NCBI GenBank assembly: GCA_964621525.1
Contig: CAZUMS010000009.1
Span: 1 to 64,000 of the forward strand
DNA from: CAZMGV01 sp964621525 [NCBI: uncultured bacterium]
GTDB lineage: Bacteria > JAGRBM01
DNA length: 64,000 nucleotides
Direction: 5' to 3'
Within the stretch, counting starts at the first letter, position 1, and each line of letters starts with the position of its first letter. Positions 6,946-15,338 of the stretch are shown piece by piece. Made by a program: the position numbers and the translations under genes. The notes under the pieces were generated by a model. It did not search any database. It had not been told where the DNA came from and saw nothing but the letters and a program-made list of their open reading frames with translations.

Positions 6946-8202
6946 GTGAATGCATTTCGCAAAATAACGGGTCTTGCAGCTTCCGCCCTTCTGGCTGCCT
7001 GCGCGGCCGAACGGCCGGACGTGCTGACTCTGCCCCCGGCGCCCGCCGCCGTGAACCGTCCCGAGGCCCCCACCGATATTCCCGACCTCAAGGATACCTA
7101 CGACCTGATGCCGGTAACGCTCGTGCGGAGCATCGGGGCCTCGAGCGTGCTTTCGGATCCCCTCTGGGGCCCGGAGGGTTTCGCCGCCTGGCATCTGCTG
7201 GACGGGGATCCGGAACTCCCCTGGTGCGCTGCCCGGCGCCTGCTCGGTATCGGCGAGGAAATCGAGACCGAATACCTCCACCCTGTCGAGATGAACGAGG
7301 TCGTTCTTTCGTATCCGGAATCCGTTCCGGGTCCCCGCGTCGTCCAGATCGAGATCGTGAACGACCAGAACGAATCCCGGACGGTGGACATCGATCCGGT
7401 CAGCGGCCGTTCCCGGTTTGTTCCTGTTTCGGGGCGGCGGTTCCGCGTGGTCATTCGCAAGACCGCCTCGAAAGGCGAAGCGACGCTGTGCATCGGCGAA
7501 CTCCTGTTCCGCGGACGCGCCAGCCTGCTGGACACCCGGTTTCCTGCCGACGCCGAGCCGGTGGCGCTCGCCGAGATCCGGGCGGCGTTCGCCGATATCG
7601 AATCCTACCGGCAGCCCTCGCTCGGGCGGCCGAAGCTCGTGCGGGCGCTGGGCGACTTTTTCCGCCGCTGGACCGGGCCCGGCGAGCTGGCCTCGGCGCG
7701 GCTCGTTCTCGACTACCGGTTCCAGTCGGCCGACCGCCGGGTATCGGAGGAAAACCTATGCGTGGTGGCGGCGAGGGCCGTGATCGAGACCAGCGGCGTC
7801 GCCGAGCGCCTGTTCCGCGAACGGTACGTCAAGCGCCGGCCGGTGCCGTTGCTCGAATCCTGTGCCCCTGACGGAGTGGACCTTTCCTACTGGGCGGTGC
7901 GGCAGACACGCATGGCGGTGCTCCTGTTTACCCTGAGAGGAGACGACTACGGTGCACTCGAAGCGGGCGATCCGAGAGCGCTGCCGCGGCTTCTGTCCGC
8001 TTTCCGCAGGAATACCCGTATCGGATGGTGGCGCGAGCCGCTGCCGGGTTACGGCGACCGGGCGAAGTCGCCGGTTGATTTCGTCCGGGCCATGCCGCGG
8101 GAATCGGCGCGGCGCATCCTGGACGACCTGATCTCGCTGGAAGATGCGGACAGTCTGTACCGCAACGGTCTCGAAGAGCTACGCCGCGGGCTCGGCGCCT
8201 GA
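6946..8202 (+). CDS. Lipoprotein with NADase-type glycan-binding-like domain
   Basis: 418 residues with a GTG start. The signal peptide ends in the lipobox LLAAC, so the protein is a predicted lipoprotein. Residues roughly 60-190 (ASSVLSD, AWHLLDGD, GIGEEIETEY, HPVEMNEVVLSYP) resemble the discoidin-like domain annotated as NADase-type glycan-binding, with the typical DG, GIGE and C-terminal strand pattern. The remaining 220 residues are helical and charged and not recognised. It precedes the GT4 gene by 18 bases and may share its transcript. A surface or periplasmic carbohydrate-binding role is inference. Confidence 0.6.
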   Translation: MNAFRKITGLAASALLAACAAERPDVLTLPPAPAAVNRPEAPTDIPDLKDTYDLMPVTLVRSIGASSVLSDPLWGPEGFAAWHLLDGDPELPWCAARRLLGIGEEIETEYLHPVEMNEVVLSYPESVPGPRVVQIEIVNDQNESRTVDIDPVSGRSRFVPVSGRRFRVVIRKTASKGEATLCIGELLFRGRASLLDTRFPADAEPVALAEIRAAFADIESYRQPSLGRPKLVRALGDFFRRWTGPGELASARLVLDYRFQSADRRVSEENLCVVAARAVIETSGVAERLFRERYVKRRPVPLLESCAPDGVDLSYWAVRQTRMAVLLFTLRGDDYGALEAGDPRALPRLLSAFRRNTRIGWWREPLPGYGDRAKSPVDFVRAMPRESARRILDDLISLEDADSLYRNGLEELRRGLGA

Positions 8203-8220
8203 CGCGGCTGCCGGTGGTTC

Positions 8221-9618
8221 ATGCGGGTCCTGTCGGTCATCCACAACTTCCTGCCGGCCCACCGGGCCGGATCCGAGACCTATGCATTCCATCTGGCGTC
8301 CGCCGTCCGGAAGCTGACAGGCGCGGACCAGCGGGTGTTCACCACCGACACCCGGCCGGGACTGCCGCCTTATTCGCGCCGTGAATATGACTGCGAAGGG
8401 CTCAACGTCGTCGAGATCAACCAGCCGCAGGATCATGTCCGGTTTTCGGACAGTTTCATCGACCGCAAGATCGAGAGCCTCTTCGACGCCGAGCTTCGCC
8501 GGTTCGTACCCGATGCTGTGCACTTCCATCACTGGTTGCACCTGTCGGCGGGGCTCGCGGCGCGGGTTCCTGCGCATGTCCCCAGGATCATGCATCTGCA
8601 CGATTTCTGGCTGACGTGTGCCCGGGGCGGACAACGGCTGGACGAGTCGGGCAGGATCTGCGAGACGGTCGACCCGGACAAATGCGCATCCTGCATTGCC
8701 GGCATGTATCTGGACATTTCCGCAGGAGGCCGGGTCGCCGAACGGATCGAAGCGTTTTCGGGAAGCCCTGCTACCTCCCTGCGTCCCGGCGGCGGCCGCT
8801 TGAGGTCGCTCGTGCGGAAGCTGGGTCCGTCGGTGCCGGCAGTTGCCGGACTGCCGCCCAAGTACCTGCCCCGTGAGGTCCGCAGGGATCTCGATCTGCG
8901 CGAACGGACATTGAAGGCCGCCTGCGCGGAGATTGATCTTTTCGTCGCTCCTTCGGCATTCCTCCGGGACCGGATGATCGAGTGGGGAATTCAGGAAGAG
9001 CGGATCCGGCACTCTGACTATGGTTTCCTGCCGCCTGCCCGCATCCTGAATCCTGAACCCGGCGGTGTATTCACCGTTGGTTTCTGCGGCACGCTGGCGC
9101 CGCATAAGGGCGTTCATGTGCTGATCCAGGCGTTCCGGCTGCTTCAGATGGAGAGCCGCCGTCCGGTGGCGCTCCGTATCTACGGGAATCGTTCCCACTT
9201 CCCGTCATATGTCCGTCTGCTGGACCGGCTTTCGGCCGGACTCCCGGTCGAATGGGCGGGTGCCTTCGACGACACCACCCGGGACGAAGCCTACGGTTCG
9301 CTCGACGTGCTGGCGGTGCCGAGCCTGTGGTGGGAGAATTCGCCGCTCACGATTCACGAAGCGTTCCAGCGCGCGGTTCCGGTCGTGGTTTCGGATCTTG
9401 GCGGCATGAGCGAACTCGTGAAAGACGGAGCGGGAGGCTTGAGGTTTCCGGCAGGGGATGCCACGGCTCTCAAGGACCGGCTTCTGCGGCTCGCTTCGGA
9501 CGAAGACGCCCGCCGCCGGATCGCCGCCTCGGCTCCGCCGGTCAAAACCATCGAGGAGGATGCCCGCTGGATATCCGGCCTCTACGAATTGCTGGCCGGC
9601 CGGCGAAAGGCGCACTGA
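8221..9618 (+). CDS. Glycosyltransferase family 4 (GT-B fold)
   Basis: 465 residues. The N-terminal half begins HNFLPAHRAGSETYAFHLA, the usual start of GT4 enzymes. The C-terminal half holds FCGTLAPHKGVHVLIQAF and the donor-binding PSLWWENSPLTIHEAF with the conserved EX7E-type glutamate, then PVVVSDLGGMSEL. A Cys-rich insert near residues 135-165 (CARGG, CETVDPDKCASC) occurs in some GT4 subgroups. It probably transfers a nucleotide-activated sugar to a cell-surface glycan. It is followed four bases after its stop by a GT2 gene, suggesting a pair working on the same glycan. Confidence 0.88.
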   Translation: MRVLSVIHNFLPAHRAGSETYAFHLASAVRKLTGADQRVFTTDTRPGLPPYSRREYDCEGLNVVEINQPQDHVRFSDSFIDRKIESLFDAELRRFVPDAVHFHHWLHLSAGLAARVPAHVPRIMHLHDFWLTCARGGQRLDESGRICETVDPDKCASCIAGMYLDISAGGRVAERIEAFSGSPATSLRPGGGRLRSLVRKLGPSVPAVAGLPPKYLPREVRRDLDLRERTLKAACAEIDLFVAPSAFLRDRMIEWGIQEERIRHSDYGFLPPARILNPEPGGVFTVGFCGTLAPHKGVHVLIQAFRLLQMESRRPVALRIYGNRSHFPSYVRLLDRLSAGLPVEWAGAFDDTTRDEAYGSLDVLAVPSLWWENSPLTIHEAFQRAVPVVVSDLGGMSELVKDGAGGLRFPAGDATALKDRLLRLASDEDARRRIAASAPPVKTIEEDARWISGLYELLAGRRKAH

Positions 9619-9622
9619 ATCC

Positions 9623-10510
9623 GTGAACGGCAAACTCCCTGAAATATCGGTTGCAATACCTGTTCTGAACGGCGCAGAGACGCTGCCGGCCCTTGTGCAA
9701 GCCCTTGCCGAGCAGACGGGCGTGCGAATCACGAGCCGCATTGCAGTCGATTCGGGTTCCACCGACCGGAGCCGCGAGATTCTTGAGCGTGCCGGCTTCC
9801 GGGTGATCCAGCGCCCCCGGGCGGAGTTCAACCACGGCCGCACGCGCAATCACCTGATGGAATACACGGATGCGCCGCTCGTCGCGTTTTTCTCGCAGGA
9901 TGCCGTGCCCGCCCACCGGGAGATGCTGCACGAACTGTCGCTTCCGTTTGATATCTCTTCGCGGGTGATGGGCGCCTCGGCCCGCCAGATTTCACGGCCG
10001 AAGGCTTCCCGGCTCGACCGGCTCCGTCTTGGCCGTTCCGGCGCGGGCCGGAAGGATGCTTTCCGCGCCACGAAATACGGCCTGCGGGAGCTTTCGCCTG
10101 CCGGGCTCGTCGAGCGGTGCCGGTTTCATAATGCCGCTTCGATGGTTCGCCGGCAGGGTTTCCGGCCGTTCCCTGAAGTGGAGATCGCGGAAGATCTCTG
10201 CTGGGCCCGGCAGGTGCTGGAAGAGGGCGGCGAGATCGCCTACGCGCCGTCGGCGAAGGTGTACCACTCGGTTGAGCGGCCGCTCGGCGAGGAATGGGCC
10301 CGGCTCCGTACCGAGGCCCGGGTGCTCGCCACCCAGTTCGGTTACGAGCCGGTGCGCTCGCCGGGGGACGCTGTCCGCAAGGGCCTCGTATGGGGGCTCG
10401 GCGACGCCGCGGCGGTTCTCGTGACTCCGGGCCGTGCGCCGCTCCGGAGCGCCGGCCGTGCGGCGGCCATGGGTGCACTGCGAGCCTACTCTTTCTGGAA
10501 GGAATGGTGA
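9623..10510 (+). CDS. Glycosyltransferase family 2 (GT-A fold)
   Basis: 295 residues from the GTG at 9623. PEISVAIPVLNGAETLPALV, DSGSTDRS, and a catalytic-loop region FSQDAVP (DxD-like) are GT2 features. AEDLCWARQVLEEGG carries the ED motif of the acceptor side. The longer frame upstream only reads across the preceding GT4 gene, so it was dropped. Its stop overlaps the lnt start region. It is likely a rhamnosyl-type transferase for a surface polysaccharide, by resemblance to rhamnosyltransferase-like GT2 enzymes; the specificity is inference. Confidence 0.82.
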   Translation: MNGKLPEISVAIPVLNGAETLPALVQALAEQTGVRITSRIAVDSGSTDRSREILERAGFRVIQRPRAEFNHGRTRNHLMEYTDAPLVAFFSQDAVPAHREMLHELSLPFDISSRVMGASARQISRPKASRLDRLRLGRSGAGRKDAFRATKYGLRELSPAGLVERCRFHNAASMVRRQGFRPFPEVEIAEDLCWARQVLEEGGEIAYAPSAKVYHSVERPLGEEWARLRTEARVLATQFGYEPVRSPGDAVRKGLVWGLGDAAAVLVTPGRAPLRSAGRAAAMGALRAYSFWKEW

Positions 10511-12003
10511 GTCTCATGCAGCGGTTTCGCGAAGCCGCCGCCCGGTGGCTTCCTCCGCCCCGGTCCGCCCTGATGGGCGTTCTGGCCGGAGCTGCGTATG
10601 CCCTGTCCGTTGCGCCGTTCCATGTGGCGGTGGCGAGTTTCCTGACCGTCGCCCTGATCCAGATGGCCGCTCGCGAACTTCCGGTCCGGCAGGTGTTCAC
10701 AACCGGCTGGATCGCCGGGGCCGCCTGCCATCTCTTTATCTATTGGTGGATCATCGAGACCGTCGCGGTGTTCGGCAATCTCCCGGTCGCCATCGGCGTC
10801 GTCGCGTTTGTGCTGTTTTCGGCTGGTATGGGGCTGTATCTGGCCCTCGCTTCCGCAGCCGCCGTGCAACTCGTCCGGAGAGCGAAACTCGAGCCGCCCG
10901 AAGCCTGGCCGCTCGCTTACGTGACGATTTATCTCCTGCTGCCGCAACTGTTCCCGTTTTACCTCGGCGTCGAATACTACATCCTGCCCGGCTTCCACCT
11001 GAATCCGCCCGATGTCCGGGTTCTCTCGGCGCTGATCTGCCTCCTGAGTGCGTTCGGTGCCGAGTGGTATGTCCGCCGCCGGGCGCTGTTCCGCGAGACC
11101 CCGCCATGGCGGCTCGGCCTGTGGGCCGCTGCTGCCGTGGTTATGCTGGCCGTATCGCTGCCGCGGAGCCTGCCCGTGCCGGCCCGGATGCTGAAGGTCG
11201 CTCTGGTTCAAACCGACTTCCCGCTGAAACACGCGCTCAAATCCGGCGACGGCTCCAGCAGGTTCCAGAAACTGATCGATCTCTACAGGGAGGGAGTGGA
11301 CCGTGGCGCCGAACTGGTCGTTTTTAGCGAGAGCACGCTGCCATTCCCGTACGTTGTTCCGGGGCAGGATCTTCCGCCGGAGCGGAGCTACGGTCTGAGG
11401 CTCACCGACCGGCTGAACGAGGTTGTTCTGAACCGGAAGGTTCCGATGATTGCCAGCGGTGTGGGCTTCGATGGAGACCGCGTGACCAACCGGTCGGTGT
11501 TCATCGAGCCGATGGAGGACGGGACGATCCGCAACCAGGTCTACGAGAAGCGGCGGCTCCTCTGGTTCGGCGAATACGTGCCGTTCCGGGATTTCTGGCC
11601 GAAGAGCGACATCCTGTTCAGCGGCGTCGCCCAGTTCGATCCGGGGCCGGGGCCGGTGCTCTGGACCTGGAAGGGACTCAGAATTCTCCCGTCGATCTGT
11701 TACGAGGCGATTCTCCCCTACTTTACGCGTTCGATTATTTCAGGCGACGGCCGGGTGGATCTCATCATCAACATGACCAACGACAAGTGGTTCGGCCTGA
11801 CGCCGGAACAGGAGCAGCACCTCATGCTCGCGACCTGGCGTTCGGCCGAAACCGGAATTCCGATGATCCGCGCCACGCTGAACGGGACATCCGCAGTCGT
11901 GGACGGCCACGGAAAGGTTCTCCTGCGCAGCGAAAACGGGAAAGCGGGGGTCTGGATCGCCGACGTGCCGGTCTACCATTCCCCGGCTCCGGAGGGCCGC
12001 TGA
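10504..12003 (+). CDS. lnt: Apolipoprotein N-acyltransferase
   Basis: 499 residues, the normal length for Lnt. About 180 residues of membrane segments come first, then a periplasmic nitrilase domain. The catalytic residues are recognisable: Glu in FSESTLPFP, Lys in EKRRLLWFGEYVPF and Cys in SICYEAILP. Lnt adds the third acyl chain to lipoproteins in the inner membrane, which implies a Gram-negative envelope. The start is ATG at 10504, overlapping the GT2 stop, or ATG at 10516; neither has a perfect ribosome site. The hemW gene follows after three bases. Confidence 0.93.
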   Translation: MVSLMQRFREAAARWLPPPRSALMGVLAGAAYALSVAPFHVAVASFLTVALIQMAARELPVRQVFTTGWIAGAACHLFIYWWIIETVAVFGNLPVAIGVVAFVLFSAGMGLYLALASAAAVQLVRRAKLEPPEAWPLAYVTIYLLLPQLFPFYLGVEYYILPGFHLNPPDVRVLSALICLLSAFGAEWYVRRRALFRETPPWRLGLWAAAAVVMLAVSLPRSLPVPARMLKVALVQTDFPLKHALKSGDGSSRFQKLIDLYREGVDRGAELVVFSESTLPFPYVVPGQDLPPERSYGLRLTDRLNEVVLNRKVPMIASGVGFDGDRVTNRSVFIEPMEDGTIRNQVYEKRRLLWFGEYVPFRDFWPKSDILFSGVAQFDPGPGPVLWTWKGLRILPSICYEAILPYFTRSIISGDGRVDLIINMTNDKWFGLTPEQEQHLMLATWRSAETGIPMIRATLNGTSAVVDGHGKVLLRSENGKAGVWIADVPVYHSPAPEGR

Positions 12004-12006
12004 CCC

Positions 12007-13290
12007 ATGCCGTTAGCCAGTCCCGTTCCCGGCCGCCCGCTTGCCCGCGAACTCCGGGTGGGCCTCTACATCCACATTCCGTTCTGCGCGCGCAAGTGCC
12101 ACTACTGTGACTTCAACTCATGGCCCGATGGTTCTCTGCCTGCGGATTCGGAGAAGATCTATTTCGACCGGCTCCGCCGGGAAGCGGAGCTTCTGGTGCC
12201 ACCGGCGGTGGAAGAAACCCGCCTTAATCCGGGGCATCCGCCGGGGTTTGAGACCGTCTATTTCGGCGGCGGGACACCCTCATCGGTGGCGGTGGAAGAG
12301 CTGTCCTCGCTGATCCGCGTGCTCAGGAACTGGGTTCGCTGGGACAAGCTCACCGAGGTCACGCTGGAAGCCAATCCGGAATCCCTGGACCGGCGCAAGA
12401 TCGAGAAATACCTGGAGCTGGGAATCAGGCGGATCAGTCTCGGCGTGCAGACGTTCGAACCCGCCATTCTGGAAAAACTCGGCCGGGTGCACTCTCTGGA
12501 GCGGGCGCTCGCCGCCATCGGCGATCTTGCCGCAAGCCGCCTTGCCAGCTGGACTTTCGATCTTATGTACGGGCTGCCGGGGCAGACTGTGGATGGCTTT
12601 CTGGACGGGGTCCGCCGGGCGATCGATTCGGGTGTGCCTCATCTGTCTCTGTACGGCCTCACGGTCGAGACGGGTACCGAATTCGGCCGGCAGCACCGTG
12701 AAGGCTCGCTCACGGTGCCGGACGGTGATTTCCAGGCAGACTGTTTCGACGGCGCCTGCGAGCTTCTGCTTTCCGCCGGGTACGAGCACTACGAGATTTC
12801 CAACTTTGCCAGGCCCGGTCATCAGGCCGTGCATAATTCGCTTTACTGGCGGCGGGTGCCGTACCTGGCCCTCGGTGCCGGCGCCCACGGCCTCTGGCAA
12901 CAGGGCGGCGGCAGTTCGCTCCGGTGGTCGATCCCCCGGCCGTTCGAGCGCTACAGTAAGTATATCGACGCGCTCGCCTCTGCATCTCCGGGATCCGCCC
13001 TTACGGAACGCCTTGAAGCGGCACGCAGTCTCTGTCCCGAATTCGAGACAATCGATTCTGCCAAGGCGCTTGAGGAGCGGGTATTTCTCGGGCTCCGGCT
13101 GCTGGAAGAAGGTCTCGATCTCGACGAGCTTTCGGACGAGTTCGGAGAAACCGCCGTCGCCCCGCTTCGGGGCAAGTTCGAACTCGCCGCCGCAAAGGGC
13201 TGGCTGCTGCCCGTTCCGGTGAACCGTTACCGGCTGGCGCCGGCGGCGGTGCTGCTGTCGAACCGTGTGATCGCTGCCATCCTTGCCTGA
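12007..13290 (+). CDS. hemW: Radical SAM protein HemW (HemN-like)
   Basis: 427 residues. The radical-SAM cluster motif CARKCHYCDF (CxxxCxxC) is near residue 27, followed by the GGGTPS SAM-binding motif. ANPE, GVQT and the HemN-type C-terminal domain are also present. HemW is a haem chaperone related to oxygen-independent coproporphyrinogen III oxidase. The sequence lacks the extra N-terminal region of true HemN, so HemW is the better name. It is the last gene of the GT4-GT2-lnt-hemW run. The hrcA promoter begins 22 bases after its stop. Confidence 0.88.
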   Translation: MPLASPVPGRPLARELRVGLYIHIPFCARKCHYCDFNSWPDGSLPADSEKIYFDRLRREAELLVPPAVEETRLNPGHPPGFETVYFGGGTPSSVAVEELSSLIRVLRNWVRWDKLTEVTLEANPESLDRRKIEKYLELGIRRISLGVQTFEPAILEKLGRVHSLERALAAIGDLAASRLASWTFDLMYGLPGQTVDGFLDGVRRAIDSGVPHLSLYGLTVETGTEFGRQHREGSLTVPDGDFQADCFDGACELLLSAGYEHYEISNFARPGHQAVHNSLYWRRVPYLALGAGAHGLWQQGGGSSLRWSIPRPFERYSKYIDALASASPGSALTERLEAARSLCPEFETIDSAKALEERVFLGLRLLEEGLDLDELSDEFGETAVAPLRGKFELAAAKGWLLPVPVNRYRLAPAAVLLSNRVIAAILA

Positions 13291-13311
13291 TAAGGTCCGG
13301 TGCGCGACTTC

Positions 13312-13339
13312 TTGACAGGGCGGCCCGCCGATCTAGAAT
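13312..13339 (+). promoter_or_regulatory. Sigma70-like promoter of the hrcA-grpE-dnaK-dnaJ cluster
   Basis: TTGACA (13312-13317) and TAGAAT (13334-13339) are separated by 16 bases, about 70 bases before the hrcA start. The preceding C makes CTTGACA, which also resembles a sigma32 -35 element, but the matching -10 is poor. No CIRCE palindrome (TTAGCACTC with GAGTGCTAA) is visible between here and hrcA. Confidence 0.6.
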
Positions 13340-13406
13340 TGGGATGTGGCTGATCGCCTAAGTTTCTGAAATTTTTGAACTTTTCTGGACGGATCCACCT
13401 GGATAT

Positions 13407-14489
13407 ATGGCCACTCGGATGAAACAGGACCGGCGGCTTGCGGTGCTCGGGGCACTGGTCAAGCGGTTTGTACGGAACGGCGAGCCGGTGGCGTCCTCGC
13501 AACTGGTCAGCGAGGGCGGTCTGGACTGTTCTTCCGCCACGGTCCGGAACGTCATGGCCCAGCTCACCGACGAGGGCCTTCTCCACCAGCCTCATGCTTC
13601 GGCGGGTCGGGTGCCGACAGATGAGGGTTTCCGGCTGTTCGTGCGCGAGATCGTCGAGCCATCGGGTGTCGAGTGCCGTGACGCGGAGCGGATCGATTCC
13701 GAACTCTCGGCCGCCGCCAATTTCCACGATGCACTGCCGCACGGATCCCGTCTTGCTGCCCTGTTCTCCAACAGCGCCGGCGTGGTGCTGGCTCCGGCGC
13801 CGGGTTCCGAACGCCTGAGCCGGTTTGAATTTCACCGGCTCAAGCGGAATGAGATTGTGGCGATCCTCGTGACGGAGTCGGGCGATGTCCGGCACCGGAT
13901 GGTGGTTTCCGGCGAGGATTATGGTGCGGGCGAGATCGAGCGGTTCAACAACTACCTGAACACGATCCTCCACGGTCTCACGTTGCCGGAACTGCGCGAC
14001 CGGGTGGAGCAGGAACTCCGCCGGGCCCGGGACGAATACGACAGCCTGAGGACTTCGGCGCTCACGCTGGCCGGGCAGACGCTGCCGGATGTGGTGCAGG
14101 AAACCGTTGCGAACCGGCTGTTTCTGGACGGCATCCGCAGCGTGCTGACGGCGCCTGAGCTCTCGGGTGACGAGCGGCGACTGAGGGCGGCGTTCGAGAT
14201 ACTCGAAGAGCGCGAGCGGCTGGCGGATCTTCTCAACGTGGTCACCAGATCGGTCCGCCGGGAGCCCAAAACGCTTATCGGCTCCGAAACCGGCATCGAG
14301 TCGTTTCCGGTCGCTCTTGTGGTGGCGGGATACGGGCCCGACGGGGAGGAACCCTCCGGTATCGTCGGTGTGCTCGGCACACCCCGCATGGATTACGAAC
14401 GGATCGTTCCGGTGGTCGGTTATCTTGCCGCGAGACTGTCCCGGGCGGCGGGAGAATCAGGACTGGCCCGGCCCGCGCTCGTGGGTTAA
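13407..14489 (+). CDS. hrcA: Heat-inducible transcription repressor HrcA
   Basis: 360 residues. The N-terminal winged helix has SSATVRNVMAQLTDEGLL followed by the invariant HASAGRVPTDEGFR, and the C-terminal part contains FEILEERERL and VALVVAGYG. HrcA represses groE and dnaK operons by binding CIRCE. It leads the cluster hrcA-grpE-dnaK-dnaJ. A CIRCE site is not seen in front of its own operon, so autoregulation is doubtful, or a diverged operator is used. Confidence 0.95.
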   Translation: MATRMKQDRRLAVLGALVKRFVRNGEPVASSQLVSEGGLDCSSATVRNVMAQLTDEGLLHQPHASAGRVPTDEGFRLFVREIVEPSGVECRDAERIDSELSAAANFHDALPHGSRLAALFSNSAGVVLAPAPGSERLSRFEFHRLKRNEIVAILVTESGDVRHRMVVSGEDYGAGEIERFNNYLNTILHGLTLPELRDRVEQELRRARDEYDSLRTSALTLAGQTLPDVVQETVANRLFLDGIRSVLTAPELSGDERRLRAAFEILEERERLADLLNVVTRSVRREPKTLIGSETGIESFPVALVVAGYGPDGEEPSGIVGVLGTPRMDYERIVPVVGYLAARLSRAAGESGLARPALVG

Positions 14490-14524
14490 ACACAAGGGTT
14501 CCATCCGAAAGGCGGACACGCGGC

Positions 14525-15298
14525 GTGTCGAAGACGGTTGATCCAGAAAAGCTGATGCGCGAGGCGCTGGAGAGTGTCGAGCGGATTTCCCGGGAACACT
14601 CCGGTGCCGGTCAGGGCCCTGCGCCGGCTGCCAGCGGGGAAGGCGTCGAGATCGATACAGATCCTCCCGCTGGGAGTGCCACTGGTGGCAATCCGGCCGT
14701 CATGCAGGCGATGGAAGCCCAGATCGAGACCCTTTCAAAGGAACTCGAGGCCGCCCAGGCTCAGGCGAAGGAAGCCGAGGACAAGTACAAGCGCTCGCTT
14801 GCCGAGCAGGAAAATTTCCGCAAGCGCACCCAAAAGGAACGCCTCGACCAGATCCGGTTCGGACACGAAAAGTTTGCGGGCGAGGTGCTCCAGACGCTCG
14901 ACAATCTCGAGCGGGCGCTGTCTCATCTCCAGGGTCTTCCGGAGGATCCGGCCGTCGAGCAACTCGTTACCGGCATCAAGATGACGGCGGCCATGTTCCA
15001 GCAATCACTGGATAAATTCGGAATCCGGCCTGTAGCGGGTCTTGGGAGTCCTTTCGACCCGGCCATTCACCAGGCGATGCAACAGATTGAAACTGCGGAT
15101 GTTCCGCCGGGTCAGGTGGTTGATTTGTATCAAAAAGGATACATGATTTACGAAAGGCTGCTGAGACCGGCGCTGGTGGGGGTTTCTAAACCCCCGTCGG
15201 CTGCGGAGTCGGCCCCCGCCGAAGGGGCTGCAGGCAGCGCTTCACCGTCAGGGGAAGGCGGCGGAGAGGTTCCTCCGGGTTCCGGAGAGCCCAATTGA
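14525..15298 (+). CDS. grpE: Nucleotide exchange factor GrpE
   Basis: 257 residues from a GTG at 14525. A long coiled coil (about residues 60-110) leads into the four-helix/beta domain with the NFRKRTQKE signature, TLDNLERAL, and the closing NPFDPAIHQAM-like stretch GSPFDPAIHQAM. The last 45 residues are a Pro/Ala/Gly/Ser tail, longer than usual. GrpE releases ADP from DnaK. It is followed 40 bases later by dnaK, with a small hairpin (GGCGT, ACGCC) at 15301-15315 in the gap. Confidence 0.95.
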   Translation: MSKTVDPEKLMREALESVERISREHSGAGQGPAPAASGEGVEIDTDPPAGSATGGNPAVMQAMEAQIETLSKELEAAQAQAKEAEDKYKRSLAEQENFRKRTQKERLDQIRFGHEKFAGEVLQTLDNLERALSHLQGLPEDPAVEQLVTGIKMTAAMFQQSLDKFGIRPVAGLGSPFDPAIHQAMQQIETADVPPGQVVDLYQKGYMIYERLLRPALVGVSKPPSAAESAPAEGAAGSASPSGEGGGEVPPGSGEPN

Positions 15299-15338
15299 GC
15301 GGCGTTCAGAACGCCGGGATTAGGTCAGGTTTCGCCGG

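Noticed and set aside
13290-13406. CIRCE operator in front of hrcA
   Set aside because: No TTAGCACTC/GAGTGCTAA palindrome seen in the interval.
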